DNA of 64,000 nt from an uncultured Lachnospiraceae bacterium (lineage in GTDB: Bacteria > Bacillota > Clostridia > Lachnospirales > Lachnospiraceae): positions 1 to 64,000 of the forward strand of contig CAJTOV010000004.1 of assembly GCA_910577765.1 (NCBI GenBank). Direction: 5' to 3'. The notes beneath the pieces are model-generated. The model made no database searches and had not been told where the DNA came from. It saw only the letters and a program-made list of their open reading frames with translations. Below, piece by piece: positions 35,501-43,873 of the stretch. Position numbers and translations under genes: made by a program. Every line of letters starts with the position of its first letter. Positions within the stretch are counted from its first letter, which is position 1.

Positions 35501-36365
35501 GACGTCCCATGTGCTGAACCTGATTACCAACGGAGCACCGCCTGAGCCGGAGGAGAAAGCACCGGAAGTCCAGGCGCCGGAGGAGACAGCTTCCGGCAAA
35601 GGAGCAGGGACTCCGGATGCCGGGAAGGGGCAGGAACCCGCAGCCTTACAGAACCAGGCGGGAGACAGGAAGGTGATTGTGGTGGATGCCAGCGAGAACG
35701 ACAAGATTTCGGATGCGATCCGTGAGCGCCTGGAAGAGCAGGTGGAGCGGGAAGCAGGTAACGGAAATACACCTGCACCGGAGGCAGTACCGGCAGCCGC
35801 GGCCACAGCAGGCGGTGAAGGGGATGCCCCCAAGGATGCAGCAGATTCTAGGATGCCGGAGGCAGCAGATATGATGACAAACCCAGAAGTAAACCCAGAG
35901 GCGGCAGCAGAGGCAGCAGGAACCGCCACAGAGCCAGGTGCAGCCCCACAGGCCGCAGATGTAACGGGAACCGCCACAGAGCCGGAGGCAGCTTCACAGG
36001 CTGCAGGCAGTGAGGCCAGCGCCGTGGCAGAAGAAAGCAAAAACAAAGATTCGTCCAGGACACGCCGCTATCATATGGTCAATGTCATGGAGGAAGTGAT
36101 TGGCCGCTACGATCTTCTTGGCCAGATGGGCAAGTATGGGGTATGTACCTGCAGCCGCTGCTTTGCGGACGTGCAGGCCCTGACCCTGACCCATCTTCCT
36201 GCCAAGTACGTGGTGGTGGACGGCAATCCCATTGCGCCCATTATCGGCTACTATGAGAGCAAATACAGGTCCAGAATCCTTACCGAGGTAATGAAGGCCT
36301 GCATTCTGGTCAAAGATAAACCCAGACACAACCGGGATAACGTGACTCCGGAGCTGCTGGATTAA
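35481..36365 (+). CDS. ComFB-domain protein with long disordered N-terminus
   Basis: 294 residues; AAAGGAGGTGG lies just before the ATG. The first ~190 residues are low-complexity Ala/Pro/Glu-rich with imperfect repeats (GTATEPGAAPQAADV / GTATEPEAASQAAGS). The C-terminal ~95 residues form a ComFB domain: VNVMEEVIGRYDLLGQMGKYGVCTCSRC, then DVQALTLTHLPAKYVV. Cysteines 222, 224 and 227 form the expected zinc-type cluster. ComFB proteins have been linked to competence and, more recently, to c-di-GMP binding and motility. The overlap with parA implies the two act together; the linker could tether the ComFB head to a ParA-positioned complex. Confidence 0.85.
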   Translation: MARKTNKTSHVLNLITNGAPPEPEEKAPEVQAPEETASGKGAGTPDAGKGQEPAALQNQAGDRKVIVVDASENDKISDAIRERLEEQVEREAGNGNTPAPEAVPAAAATAGGEGDAPKDAADSRMPEAADMMTNPEVNPEAAAEAAGTATEPGAAPQAADVTGTATEPEAASQAAGSEASAVAEESKNKDSSRTRRYHMVNVMEEVIGRYDLLGQMGKYGVCTCSRCFADVQALTLTHLPAKYVVVDGNPIAPIIGYYESKYRSRILTEVMKACILVKDKPRHNRDNVTPELLD

Positions 36366-36441
36366 GAGAATTGTCTGAGAGAATATTTGTGTCCGTGAAT
36401 CTTTCCTGATATGAGGGGAGATTTGCGGGCATTTTTCATAA

Positions 36442-36813
36442 CTCCTTCTTTTGAGCATGGTGATACTGAGGCTGGGAGAGGGTCCTACAGAGGAACGTAC
36501 CCTGGGAATGCTCCAGACCTTATTTTTGGGAAGCATGAATCCGGAAGAACGGTTAAAGCGGCTGGAGGAAGATTATCAGATGAACTTGTCAGAAAATGTA
36601 GAAATGGAGGTCAAGAATATGTATACGTTCAGTCAGGCAATTGAAGACCGGGCTACAAAGCGCGGTATGGAGAAAGGAATAGAGAAAGGAATAACCATTT
36701 ACAAAACCTTGCAGGAAACCGGCAGTGTCCGGACTACAGCTGCCCGGTTGAATGAACCGTCAGACATCGTCCGGGAAATCGCACTGGAATATCATGTGCA
36801 GGTATCCGATTAA
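36442..36813 (+). pseudogene. C-terminal remnant of an Rpn/PD-(D/E)XK transposase-nuclease family gene
   Basis: About 123 codons open after a TAA at 36439-36441. The segment MLQTLFLGSMNPEERLKRLEEDY, then EMEVKNMYTFSQAIEDRATKRGMEKGIEKG, matches the C-terminal tail common to Rpn-family (recombination-promoting nuclease) proteins. The nuclease domain that should precede it is missing, and no good ribosome binding site supports the TTG at 36451. An apparently intact relative lies at 55046-56191. I read it as a decayed copy dropped at the end of the fla/che operon. Confidence 0.65.
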
Positions 36814-36892
36814 TTTCACAAAAGATTCCGGGATTTCCCACACCATATTCCACCAGCTCCTTCTGGAGGGAATGGTGTGGGTCTCGGTTCGG

Positions 36893-37135
36893 TTATTCGT
36901 CGTCGGGTTCCAGATTATCGAAGATATCTGAATTATAGAATTCCCGGATGGTGACTCCCAGTCCTTCTGCAATCTTATTGATGTTCACAATCCCTGGATT
37001 CCTGCTCTGGCCTTTCAGGATGCTTTTGAAGGTGGATTCCGGCATCCCTGCCCGGTAGCTGACTGCATATCCACTAAGATTTTTCAATTTGCACAATTCC
37101 CTGATCCGAAAGCTGGTAGCTTCACAAATATTCAT
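36893..37135 (-). CDS. XRE-family helix-turn-helix regulator
   Basis: 80 residues. An HTH_3-type fold is visible: RIRELCKLKNLSGYAVSYRAGMPESTFKSILKG, followed by the second half NPGIVNINKIAEGLGVTIREFYNS. AGGAGAGGT-type sequence lies before the ATG at 37135. There is no partner toxin or phage gene nearby, so it is probably an orphan small repressor. Its target is unknown; the fliD promoter region lies about 200 bases upstream in the opposite direction. Confidence 0.82.
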   Translation of the reverse strand: MNICEATSFRIRELCKLKNLSGYAVSYRAGMPESTFKSILKGQSRNPGIVNINKIAEGLGVTIREFYNSDIFDNLEPDDE

Positions 37136-37450
37136 AAGCCTATCACCTCTCCTTTCATGTGTTTAGTGTAGTCCAAATTAACGGAAGAATAGGGTGATTT
37201 ATCGCCTTTTCTGATTTGTTTGTCATATTATGCAGACTATTTTCTTCGAGATTGGTTAGTACTGCCTTCCACCGTTTTAATCTGGTTACATTTCCGCCCA
37301 TGAGTTCCCCCTTTTTGAAAACCATCGAAAATTTGTTTATTTTCCGGCAGTTTGTGCCGATAAATATAGTATAGATGGCGCAGTCATACTGTCCGTATGG
37401 CAGTCTCTCATAGACAGACAGCAATTGACAGAGAGAAAGGAGAATTACAA
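37136..37450. other. Divergent intergenic region between XRE gene and fliD
   Basis: 315 bases, markedly AT-rich. It contains the upstream region of the XRE gene, a short palindrome GGTGATTTATCGCC near 37193-37206, and the sigma-28-type promoter for fliD at 37336-37363. The minus-strand open frame 37155-37520 runs into fliD and shows no family features, so it is not called. Confidence 0.6.
37336..37363 (+). promoter_or_regulatory. Sigma-28-type promoter for the fliD operon
   Basis: A perfect GCCGATAA -10 element at 37356-37363; the -35 region (TTTA at 37336-37339, 16-base spacing) is weak compared with TAAA. It lies 87 bases before the fliD start and fits late-gene control by the sigma factor encoded at 29077. 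Confidence 0.65.
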
Positions 37451-40222
37451 ATGGCAAGTGTATCATCAGCAACGAGCAGCCTTGGTAATACCGCTTTGCG
37501 GGGCTTCGGCGGTATGGCATCGGGAATTGACCGCGATTCCATCATCGAGCAGATGACCCTGGGCACCAATACAAAGATAGCAAATAAGAAGAAAGAAATG
37601 ACCAACCTGGAGTGGAAACAGGAAGCCTACCGGGATGTGATCGACAAGATTATTAATATGGAGGATAAGTATTATACCTATTCCTCAACCGAGAGTCTGC
37701 TGAACCGGAGCTTCTTCAGCAAGAACCTGATCACAGCCCTGGGCGATTCCAGCGTTACCAAGTACATCTCTGCTACCGGGTCTTCCAGCATGATGGATTA
37801 TGTGTCGATTCTTGGAGTGAAGCAGATGGCTACATCGGCTAATTTAAAGTCGGAAAATAAGCAGGCAGCCGCTTCCATTACTACGGGGATTACAGCAGAT
37901 AATATCCTGAAAGAAGATGCCGTTGAGACTTCCAGCCTGGCTGGGAAGACACTGGAGTTCGGCAGCTATAACACAGATGGCAAATGGAACAGCAAAGGAT
38001 CATTCACTTTCCCGTCCACCTATACGGAGGTGGTCAATGGCGAAAAGGTTACGAAGACCATTGATTATACAGACACAGAGCATCTTGCAGAGAATCTGAA
38101 TAAGGCGCTTAAATCTTCCGATGTGGAAATCAATGGGAAGAAGATTTCGGAAGCCATTGGATTTGAGATGACGTCTGATGGCAAGATTCAGATAAAGGAC
38201 AAAGGCGGACTGCAGGGTAATGTAGGTATCCGTGAGACCAGTTCTGCCCTTGCTTCTTTGGGTTTTGTAAAGAAGGGGGATGCTGATAAGACCTTTGGTA
38301 TTACCTTGGAAACCTTCAATCAAAACGTTGACAAAACCCTGGAAGAAAGCTCCATCACAAAGATGAGCATGGCTGACTACATGAAAGGCAAAAAGGTCAG
38401 CGTCACCTTTGCCGGTCAGACAAAGGAGATTGAACTCATCACTGCCGCGGAACTGGAGGATATAAAAAACAGCAGTGATGGCCAGGCGGCCCTGGACAAG
38501 ATTCAGTCCAACATCCAGTCCCGTCTCAACAAAGCATTCGGTACAGACAATGTGGCAGTGGATGCCAGCACAGGCACCCTGGAGTTTAAGCTTGGTTCGG
38601 GGAGTACGAGTGATCCAACCAAAGGCGATGTGCCAACCCTGACAGTGACCAACAGTTCCGCTGCTGTCAGAAATACCCTGGGAATCAAGGCAGGCGCCTC
38701 CAACAAAGTCAGTCTGGATTCCAGCCTCTATGATAACCGGGAGATGCTGGGCTTCAGCAAAGAATTGACAGAGGACAGATATAATGCACTTAAGACGGAA
38801 TATGATGACCTTGCAGCAAAGTATAAGGCCTGGGCAGACGAGCAGCAGGCTGCCGGAAAAGATCTGGCGGATATCAAAGAAGCGGATATGCCGGCAGATG
38901 TAAGAGCCTTCAAGGAACTCCAGAGTAAACTGGGGGCTATGGGTCTGGACGGAATCGTTGAGCAAGATTCGACCGGGACCTGGAAGATGAAAGATTTCTC
39001 CACTGTGAAGGATACTTTCTCCGGTGAGCAGAAGGAGAATCTGAATAAAGTCTCCTTCGAGCAGGAATTAAAGAAGATGTCTATCAATGGCGTAACCGGA
39101 GCAGACCTTAAGGTCACTGCTGACACCACAGTCAACCAGTTCATGAATGCTCTGAACAAGAACGCGGACGCAGGAGTGAAGGCTACCTTCTTAAGCGCTA
39201 CCAACCAGTTTGTACTGATTGCAACCGAGACCGGAAGCGGCAGAGAGATCAATGTGGATGGGGCTGCGAAAACGATTTTTGGGGATACAAGTAGTGGTGC
39301 GGTCTTTACAAAAGGCCAGAATGCCCAGATGACCGTAAGCTACGGCAGCGGCATTGAGACCACCGTGGAAAGCTCCACCAACACCTTCAACCTGGACGGA
39401 ATGAATGTAACGGTCAGCGGTACCTTCGGTTACAAGAAAGATGCTGCCGGCAACGTTACCGATGAAATCGACCGCACCCAGGCCGTCAACTTCAGCGCCA
39501 AAGCCGACGTAGATGCAGCCACAGAGCGGGTCAAGAAGTTTATTGAAGAGTACAATGCCCTGGTCTCTAAGGTCGACAAAGAGATGAGTACCCGTCCGGA
39601 CAGCGACTACGGCCCCCTGACCGACGAACAGAAGGACGAGATGGATGATACTTCTATTGAGAACTGGGAGAAGAAAGCCAAAGAGGGCATTCTGTTTGGC
39701 GACAGCAATCTGCGGGGACTCAGTGATGAATTGCAGACAGTCGTTGTAAGCCTGATCAATAGCGGCATCAATACCAATGACCTGGAGAGCATTGGTATCT
39801 CCGTGGGCGGTATGTATGAGGAAGGCGGCAAGCTGAACTTCGATGAAGCCAAGTTCCGTGAAGCCATGAACAATGATCCGGATAAAGTGGCTGACATCAT
39901 CTGCGGAGGCGGAGATGTGAAGACCGGACTGGCAGAGACCATCGGCAATAAGCTGAGCAGCTATGCTACCCGCTTCGGCTGGAAGCATAATGGTTCCAAC
40001 GGCTGTCTGGTGGAAGTGGCAGGAACCGAGAAAATCTCCAACAGCATGACAAAGAATCAGATTTATAACCAGCTGAAAGATATGCAGGAAGCCATTGAGA
40101 AGCTGAAATCCGCACTGACCGTAGAGCAGGACCGCTACATCAAGCAGTTTACCACCATGGAGCAGATGATTAGCCAGATGAATTCCCAGTCCAGCTACTT
40201 TGCCAGCCTCAGTGCCGGATAA
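37451..40222 (+). CDS. fliD: Flagellar filament cap protein FliD (HAP2)
   Basis: 923 residues from ATG 37451 with GAAAGGAGAA upstream. FliD caps the filament and folds flagellin. The N-terminal domain is clear: GGMASGIDRDSIIEQMTLGTNTKIANKKKEMTNLEWKQEAYRDV. The C-terminal domain has AATERVKKFIEEYNALVSKVDKE, GILFGDSNLRGLSDELQTVV and a terminal helix ending MISQMNSQSSYFASLSAG. It is long for FliD (usually 450-700), owing to expanded variable central domains, with some AT-richer stretches around 37830-38360. Confidence 0.94.
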   Translation: MASVSSATSSLGNTALRGFGGMASGIDRDSIIEQMTLGTNTKIANKKKEMTNLEWKQEAYRDVIDKIINMEDKYYTYSSTESLLNRSFFSKNLITALGDSSVTKYISATGSSSMMDYVSILGVKQMATSANLKSENKQAAASITTGITADNILKEDAVETSSLAGKTLEFGSYNTDGKWNSKGSFTFPSTYTEVVNGEKVTKTIDYTDTEHLAENLNKALKSSDVEINGKKISEAIGFEMTSDGKIQIKDKGGLQGNVGIRETSSALASLGFVKKGDADKTFGITLETFNQNVDKTLEESSITKMSMADYMKGKKVSVTFAGQTKEIELITAAELEDIKNSSDGQAALDKIQSNIQSRLNKAFGTDNVAVDASTGTLEFKLGSGSTSDPTKGDVPTLTVTNSSAAVRNTLGIKAGASNKVSLDSSLYDNREMLGFSKELTEDRYNALKTEYDDLAAKYKAWADEQQAAGKDLADIKEADMPADVRAFKELQSKLGAMGLDGIVEQDSTGTWKMKDFSTVKDTFSGEQKENLNKVSFEQELKKMSINGVTGADLKVTADTTVNQFMNALNKNADAGVKATFLSATNQFVLIATETGSGREINVDGAAKTIFGDTSSGAVFTKGQNAQMTVSYGSGIETTVESSTNTFNLDGMNVTVSGTFGYKKDAAGNVTDEIDRTQAVNFSAKADVDAATERVKKFIEEYNALVSKVDKEMSTRPDSDYGPLTDEQKDEMDDTSIENWEKKAKEGILFGDSNLRGLSDELQTVVVSLINSGINTNDLESIGISVGGMYEEGGKLNFDEAKFREAMNNDPDKVADIICGGGDVKTGLAETIGNKLSSYATRFGWKHNGSNGCLVEVAGTEKISNSMTKNQIYNQLKDMQEAIEKLKSALTVEQDRYIKQFTTMEQMISQMNSQSSYFASLSAG

Positions 40223-40265
40223 GTATATAAGAGCATCTAAGTAACAGTTCAGTAGGAGGAGATTT

Positions 40266-40673
40266 ATGTCTGGTTACCAGAAATATAAAGAGCAGACCGT
40301 TCTTTCCATGAGCAATATCGAATTGCTGCTTCTATTATACGATGAGGCAATCAGCCGCTTGTCCAAAGCAGAGATTGCGGTGGAGGACGGCGCCTGGGAT
40401 ATCTTTGAGGACTGTCTCAGACGGGCTACCAGGATCATCCGTTATCTGGGGGATATACTGGATATGTCCCGTCAGCCCCTGGCCGGTGATCTGGAGAGGA
40501 TTTACAATTATCTGATCTACGACATCAGCAGAATCAAGGCCGGACGCAAGCGGCAGAAAGCAGAGATCGGACGCATCATTCATATTCTTTCCGAGCTGCG
40601 GGAGGCTTTTGACGAAGCCGGCCGCCGGGTCAATGATTCGCATTATACCCAGCGCAGAAGTGTTCTGGGATAG
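40266..40673 (+). CDS. fliS: Flagellin export chaperone FliS
   Basis: 135 residues. FliS binds the flagellin C-terminus before export. It starts SGYQKYKEQTVLSMSNIELLLLLYDEAISRLSKAEIAVED, the classical FliS N-terminus, and continues with DCLRRATRIIRYLGDILDMSRQPLAGDLERIYNYLIYDI. AGGAGGAG lies directly upstream, next to the recurrent GTAACAGTTC decamer at 40241. It sits right after fliD as usual. Confidence 0.94.
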   Translation: MSGYQKYKEQTVLSMSNIELLLLLYDEAISRLSKAEIAVEDGAWDIFEDCLRRATRIIRYLGDILDMSRQPLAGDLERIYNYLIYDISRIKAGRKRQKAEIGRIIHILSELREAFDEAGRRVNDSHYTQRRSVLG

Positions 40674-40681
40674 GAGGAGAT

Positions 40682-41089
40682 ATGAACCTGGATTTGGAAC
40701 AGATTATGATTCTTCTCCAGAGGCGTTACCGAGCGTTCCAGGAGATCAGCCGGCTGACCTCAGAACTGGGGGAAGCCGTATCCAGAAGGGATGAAGTATC
40801 CGCATCCCTTCTTCTGGAAATGCGGGCGGATGAGATATCAGTCGTGGACACTTGTTACCGGAAGATCTGGGATATGGCCCAGGCAGGGCCGGAAGCAGCC
40901 TACGCTATCCGTCAGCTGATTACGTCCGATCCCGCCGCCGCCCCTCCGTCCGATAGCTTTGAGGAGCAGAAGATTTACGAAATCCGCCGTAAAACTACTG
41001 CCCTGATCAAGGAAATTCAGGAAAAGGATCGGATATTGAACCGCAGGGTGGGCGGCGAACGGTCTTTCTACGCAAAGACCGGTAAATAA
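40682..41089 (+). CDS. FliT/FlgN-like flagellar chaperone candidate
   Basis: 135 residues, helical, beginning LDLEQIMILLQRRYRAFQEISRLTSELGEAVSRRDEVSASLLLEMRADEI. The length, helical pattern and position after fliS are typical of FliT-class chaperones for the filament cap. Sequence conservation in this class is low, so the role is inferred from context. GGAGGAG spans the region just before the ATG, 8 bases after the fliS stop. Confidence 0.7.
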   Translation: MNLDLEQIMILLQRRYRAFQEISRLTSELGEAVSRRDEVSASLLLEMRADEISVVDTCYRKIWDMAQAGPEAAYAIRQLITSDPAAAPPSDSFEEQKIYEIRRKTTALIKEIQEKDRILNRRVGGERSFYAKTGK

Positions 41090-41112
41090 TTCAATAGAAA
41101 GGAGGAATCGTT

Positions 41113-42480
41113 ATGGCAATCAATGGAATCAGTGCTTATAATTATCAGACGGAGATGGCGCTCAACCGGCTCCGCTGGTCCAATTATCAGAAAACAGCCA
41201 GCAGCACCTACACGGACAAGACCACGTCCAGCAGTTCTGCCGACAAGACCACAAACAGTAGCAGCACATCAACGTCCTATTCCAGTGTCAGCAGCTTTCT
41301 GACCAGCTATCAGAAAGAGCTTCTTAATCTGGAATCTGCTGCATCCAGGCTGAACGCCAACAGCAGCAAGAATGTATTTACGGATTACGAGGCAGCATCC
41401 ACCGATGAAAGCGTGGCTACTGTAAAAGGGAACTGGCGTCTGAACGGTGATACGGATATCTCGCTCAACGTACTGTCCCTGGCCCAGGCACAGAAGAATG
41501 TAAGCGATTCCCATTACTCCCAGGAGAAGGTGGAAGCAGGCGCTGACATGAATCTGAAGATCACCGGTGCATCCGGACAGTCAGCAGATATTTTCGTCAG
41601 CAGTACCAATGAGGACGGAAGTGCCAAGACTTACAACCAGATGTACCAGGATGCAGTCAAGGCAATCAATGCCAATTCCGATCTGGGTGTGCGGGCAACC
41701 GTATCCAATGAGGAGGGCAAGGTATCCCTGGTACTGACTGCCAAGAATATGGGCAAGGATGCAGGATTCACAGTGGAAGGGGAGGAAGGCGCTGCCGCAG
41801 GCATCAAGAGTGCAGCACTGAATGCCCAGGATGCCGTGTACACGGTAACCGAGCATGGGAATACCCAGACCTTCAGCTCTTCCAGCAACAAGGTCACCCT
41901 GGACTATGGCCGGATCGACGCCCAGCTTCACAGCACCGGGGAGACCACCGTCTTCACCGGCGTGGATGAGGATAAGGTAGTATCAGCAGTAAAGGATCTG
42001 ATGAACAGCTACAATTCTGTCACCTCCATGCTGTCCGCCAATTCCGGCAGAGGAACCGGCGTGGCAAACCATCTGGAGTCCTTCAAGAGAGGCATGGCAG
42101 ACGAAAAGACCCTGGCAGCCATTGGTATCACCTTTGACAAATCCGGCAATATGAAGCTGGATGAGGATAAGCTGAAAGAGTCCCTCAGAACCGACTATGA
42201 GTGGACCAAGAACATCATCGGCGGCCAGTATGGTATGGCGGAGAAGGCAGCAGCCAAAGCGGATAAAGCGCTGTCAGATTCCGTACAGAGCATTGTAGAC
42301 AAAGAATTGTCCGGGACCGACAAGAGTGACAGCACCAGCGGCAGCAGCAGCGGTAATTCCCTTTCCGCTGGCGGTATTAACTCTTCCAGCTTCCAGTATT
42401 TTTCTGCATTTGCAAGGGGCGGTGCATTTAATCTGAGCAACTATTATGCAGTCGGTATGCTTTTCAATACCCTGGCATAA
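41113..42480 (+). CDS. Second FliD-like flagellar cap/hook-associated protein
   Basis: 455 residues with AAAGGAGGAA before the ATG. The N-terminal 70 residues are Ser/Thr/Lys-rich and differ from FliD. The central and C-terminal parts match FliD_C: DEDKVVSAVKDLMNSYNSVTSML, ANHLESFKRGMADEKTLAAIGITFDKSGNMKLDEDKLKESLRTD, and a terminal helix ending NYYAVGMLFNTLA. It would be exported through the flagellum. It may be an alternative cap, a cap subunit, or an adhesin that uses the cap fold. Confidence 0.78.
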   Translation: MAINGISAYNYQTEMALNRLRWSNYQKTASSTYTDKTTSSSSADKTTNSSSTSTSYSSVSSFLTSYQKELLNLESAASRLNANSSKNVFTDYEAASTDESVATVKGNWRLNGDTDISLNVLSLAQAQKNVSDSHYSQEKVEAGADMNLKITGASGQSADIFVSSTNEDGSAKTYNQMYQDAVKAINANSDLGVRATVSNEEGKVSLVLTAKNMGKDAGFTVEGEEGAAAGIKSAALNAQDAVYTVTEHGNTQTFSSSSNKVTLDYGRIDAQLHSTGETTVFTGVDEDKVVSAVKDLMNSYNSVTSMLSANSGRGTGVANHLESFKRGMADEKTLAAIGITFDKSGNMKLDEDKLKESLRTDYEWTKNIIGGQYGMAEKAAAKADKALSDSVQSIVDKELSGTDKSDSTSGSSSGNSLSAGGINSSSFQYFSAFARGGAFNLSNYYAVGMLFNTLA

Positions 42481-42548
42481 ACCTGATGGAGTAAAGACAT
42501 GGGGGCTGTGCACACCAGTGTACGGCCTCCTTTCAATGGGGTAGAAGG

Positions 42549-43784
42549 ATGAATCGATTAATATTTGAAGGACGTTTCCTGGTGAATCTGGCCGGGTCAG
42601 TTATCCGTCAGGATGCGATCCGCCCGATCCATGGAACCATTAACTGGGAAAGGATGTACCGCACAGCGGATTATCACAGAATCGCCAATCTGATCTATCT
42701 GGGGCTTATGGGCAAGCGGGAGATGGTACCGGAACGGTGGCGGGAGCGGTTCTTTGAACGGTATCAGGAGGCTCTGCGCTATGGGGAGATCTGCAATGAA
42801 GCGGAGCGGGAGATCCTGACTCTTCTGGAGATGAAAGAGATCTCCTGTATCATTCTGGCTTCCTGCGGCGTCCGGGACTTGTACCAGGTCAAAGAGATGG
42901 CAGGAAACAGCCCTCTGATTCTGTTTCTGGACAGCGAAAGCTATGTTCTGGTAAAAGGATACCTGGTGGATCTGGGCTATGAGACAGACAGGACCTATGA
43001 GGAATGTGGCGAATGCATGAAAAAGGTGTCCGGCTTTACGGTAGAGATTTATCATGACCTGCCCTTTATTACCAGCACTTATAAAAAGCAGATGCAGCGC
43101 CTTCTGGAGCGGTCCGTTCCCAGGAACTCTTCCCAGCGCATTCGGAATCTGACGGTTCAGGACCGGTTCGTGTTCCGAATGGCCCAGGCAGTCTATCATT
43201 ATGCCACCAATGAGCTTCTGCTCCGGGAGGTTCTGGATCTGTATCTCTTCCATAAAGCATGGCAGAGCCGTCTGGACCATGAGTCCATTATGGATATGCT
43301 GTCAGCATTTCATATTGATGAATTGGCGGAAAAGCTTTTGTACATCAGTTATATGTGGTTCGGCTCTAAAGCCGAAAGCGGTATTGAACGGCCGGATGAG
43401 AACCTGGAGGTCTATGATGTGCTGGAGAACCGGATTCTCAGCCGCGGCGCCATTGAGAAGGAGACAGACCCACAGGCCCAGGAGCTGGGAAGCATGATTG
43501 AGCGGGTCCGGGAGAAGGAGCGGCGCCGGGAGCGGCTGGGCAGTATGAAGGATGATCTGGCTGCCCGTTGGAGAGAGATGCGCAGGTCCCTTCACTGGAT
43601 ATTCCCCGAATACCGGTATATGTGCGCCATCTATCCCTGGCTGGAGTCTCTGCCGATTCTTCTGCCGGTCAGTTGGATAATCCGGGATGTAAGACTGCTC
43701 CTTGGCATGTTGAAAAATAAATTGAGAAGCAGAAAAAAGGCCAGGGTTTCGGATCAGGGGAACCAGGACCAGGCAGACTTTTGA
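42549..43784 (+). CDS. Nucleotidyltransferase-fold protein (NTP_transf_5-like), probably degenerate active site
   Basis: 411 residues. It resembles the uncharacterised NTP_transf_5 family: RIANLIYLGLMGKREMVPERW, the fold-core region IILASCGVRDLYQVKEMAGNSPLILFLDSES, FTVEIYHDLPF, and the usual C-terminal end FPEYRYMCAIYPWLESLPILLPVSWIIRDVRLLLGML. The usual D-x-D catalytic aspartates are not obvious in the LILFLDSES segment, so it may be catalytically weak or act by binding. Its place behind fliD/fliS suggests flagellar modification, but this is only inferred. A bidirectional terminator follows. Confidence 0.68.
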   Translation: MNRLIFEGRFLVNLAGSVIRQDAIRPIHGTINWERMYRTADYHRIANLIYLGLMGKREMVPERWRERFFERYQEALRYGEICNEAEREILTLLEMKEISCIILASCGVRDLYQVKEMAGNSPLILFLDSESYVLVKGYLVDLGYETDRTYEECGECMKKVSGFTVEIYHDLPFITSTYKKQMQRLLERSVPRNSSQRIRNLTVQDRFVFRMAQAVYHYATNELLLREVLDLYLFHKAWQSRLDHESIMDMLSAFHIDELAEKLLYISYMWFGSKAESGIERPDENLEVYDVLENRILSRGAIEKETDPQAQELGSMIERVREKERRRERLGSMKDDLAARWREMRRSLHWIFPEYRYMCAIYPWLESLPILLPVSWIIRDVRLLLGMLKNKLRSRKKARVSDQGNQDQADF

Positions 43785-43800
43785 TTTTCCAGACAATTGA

Positions 43801-43843
43801 AAACACCGGAAAACTGAAGAGGAAGATCAGTTTTCCGGTGTTT
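43801..43843. terminator. Bidirectional terminator between convergent late flagellar operons
   Basis: AAACACCGGAAAACTGA (43801-43817) pairs perfectly with TCAGTTTTCCGGTGTTT (43827-43843), 17 base pairs, with A-rich and T-rich flanks. It lies between the stop of the nucleotidyltransferase-fold gene and the end of csrA and can serve both. Confidence 0.88.
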
Positions 43844-43873
43844 CCCGTAGTATATAATAAATCAGGATGGATA

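Noticed and set aside
37155..37520. Minus-strand frame of 121 codons before and into fliD
   Set aside because: Overlaps the fliD start and promoter, lacks a ribosome binding site and has no family features.
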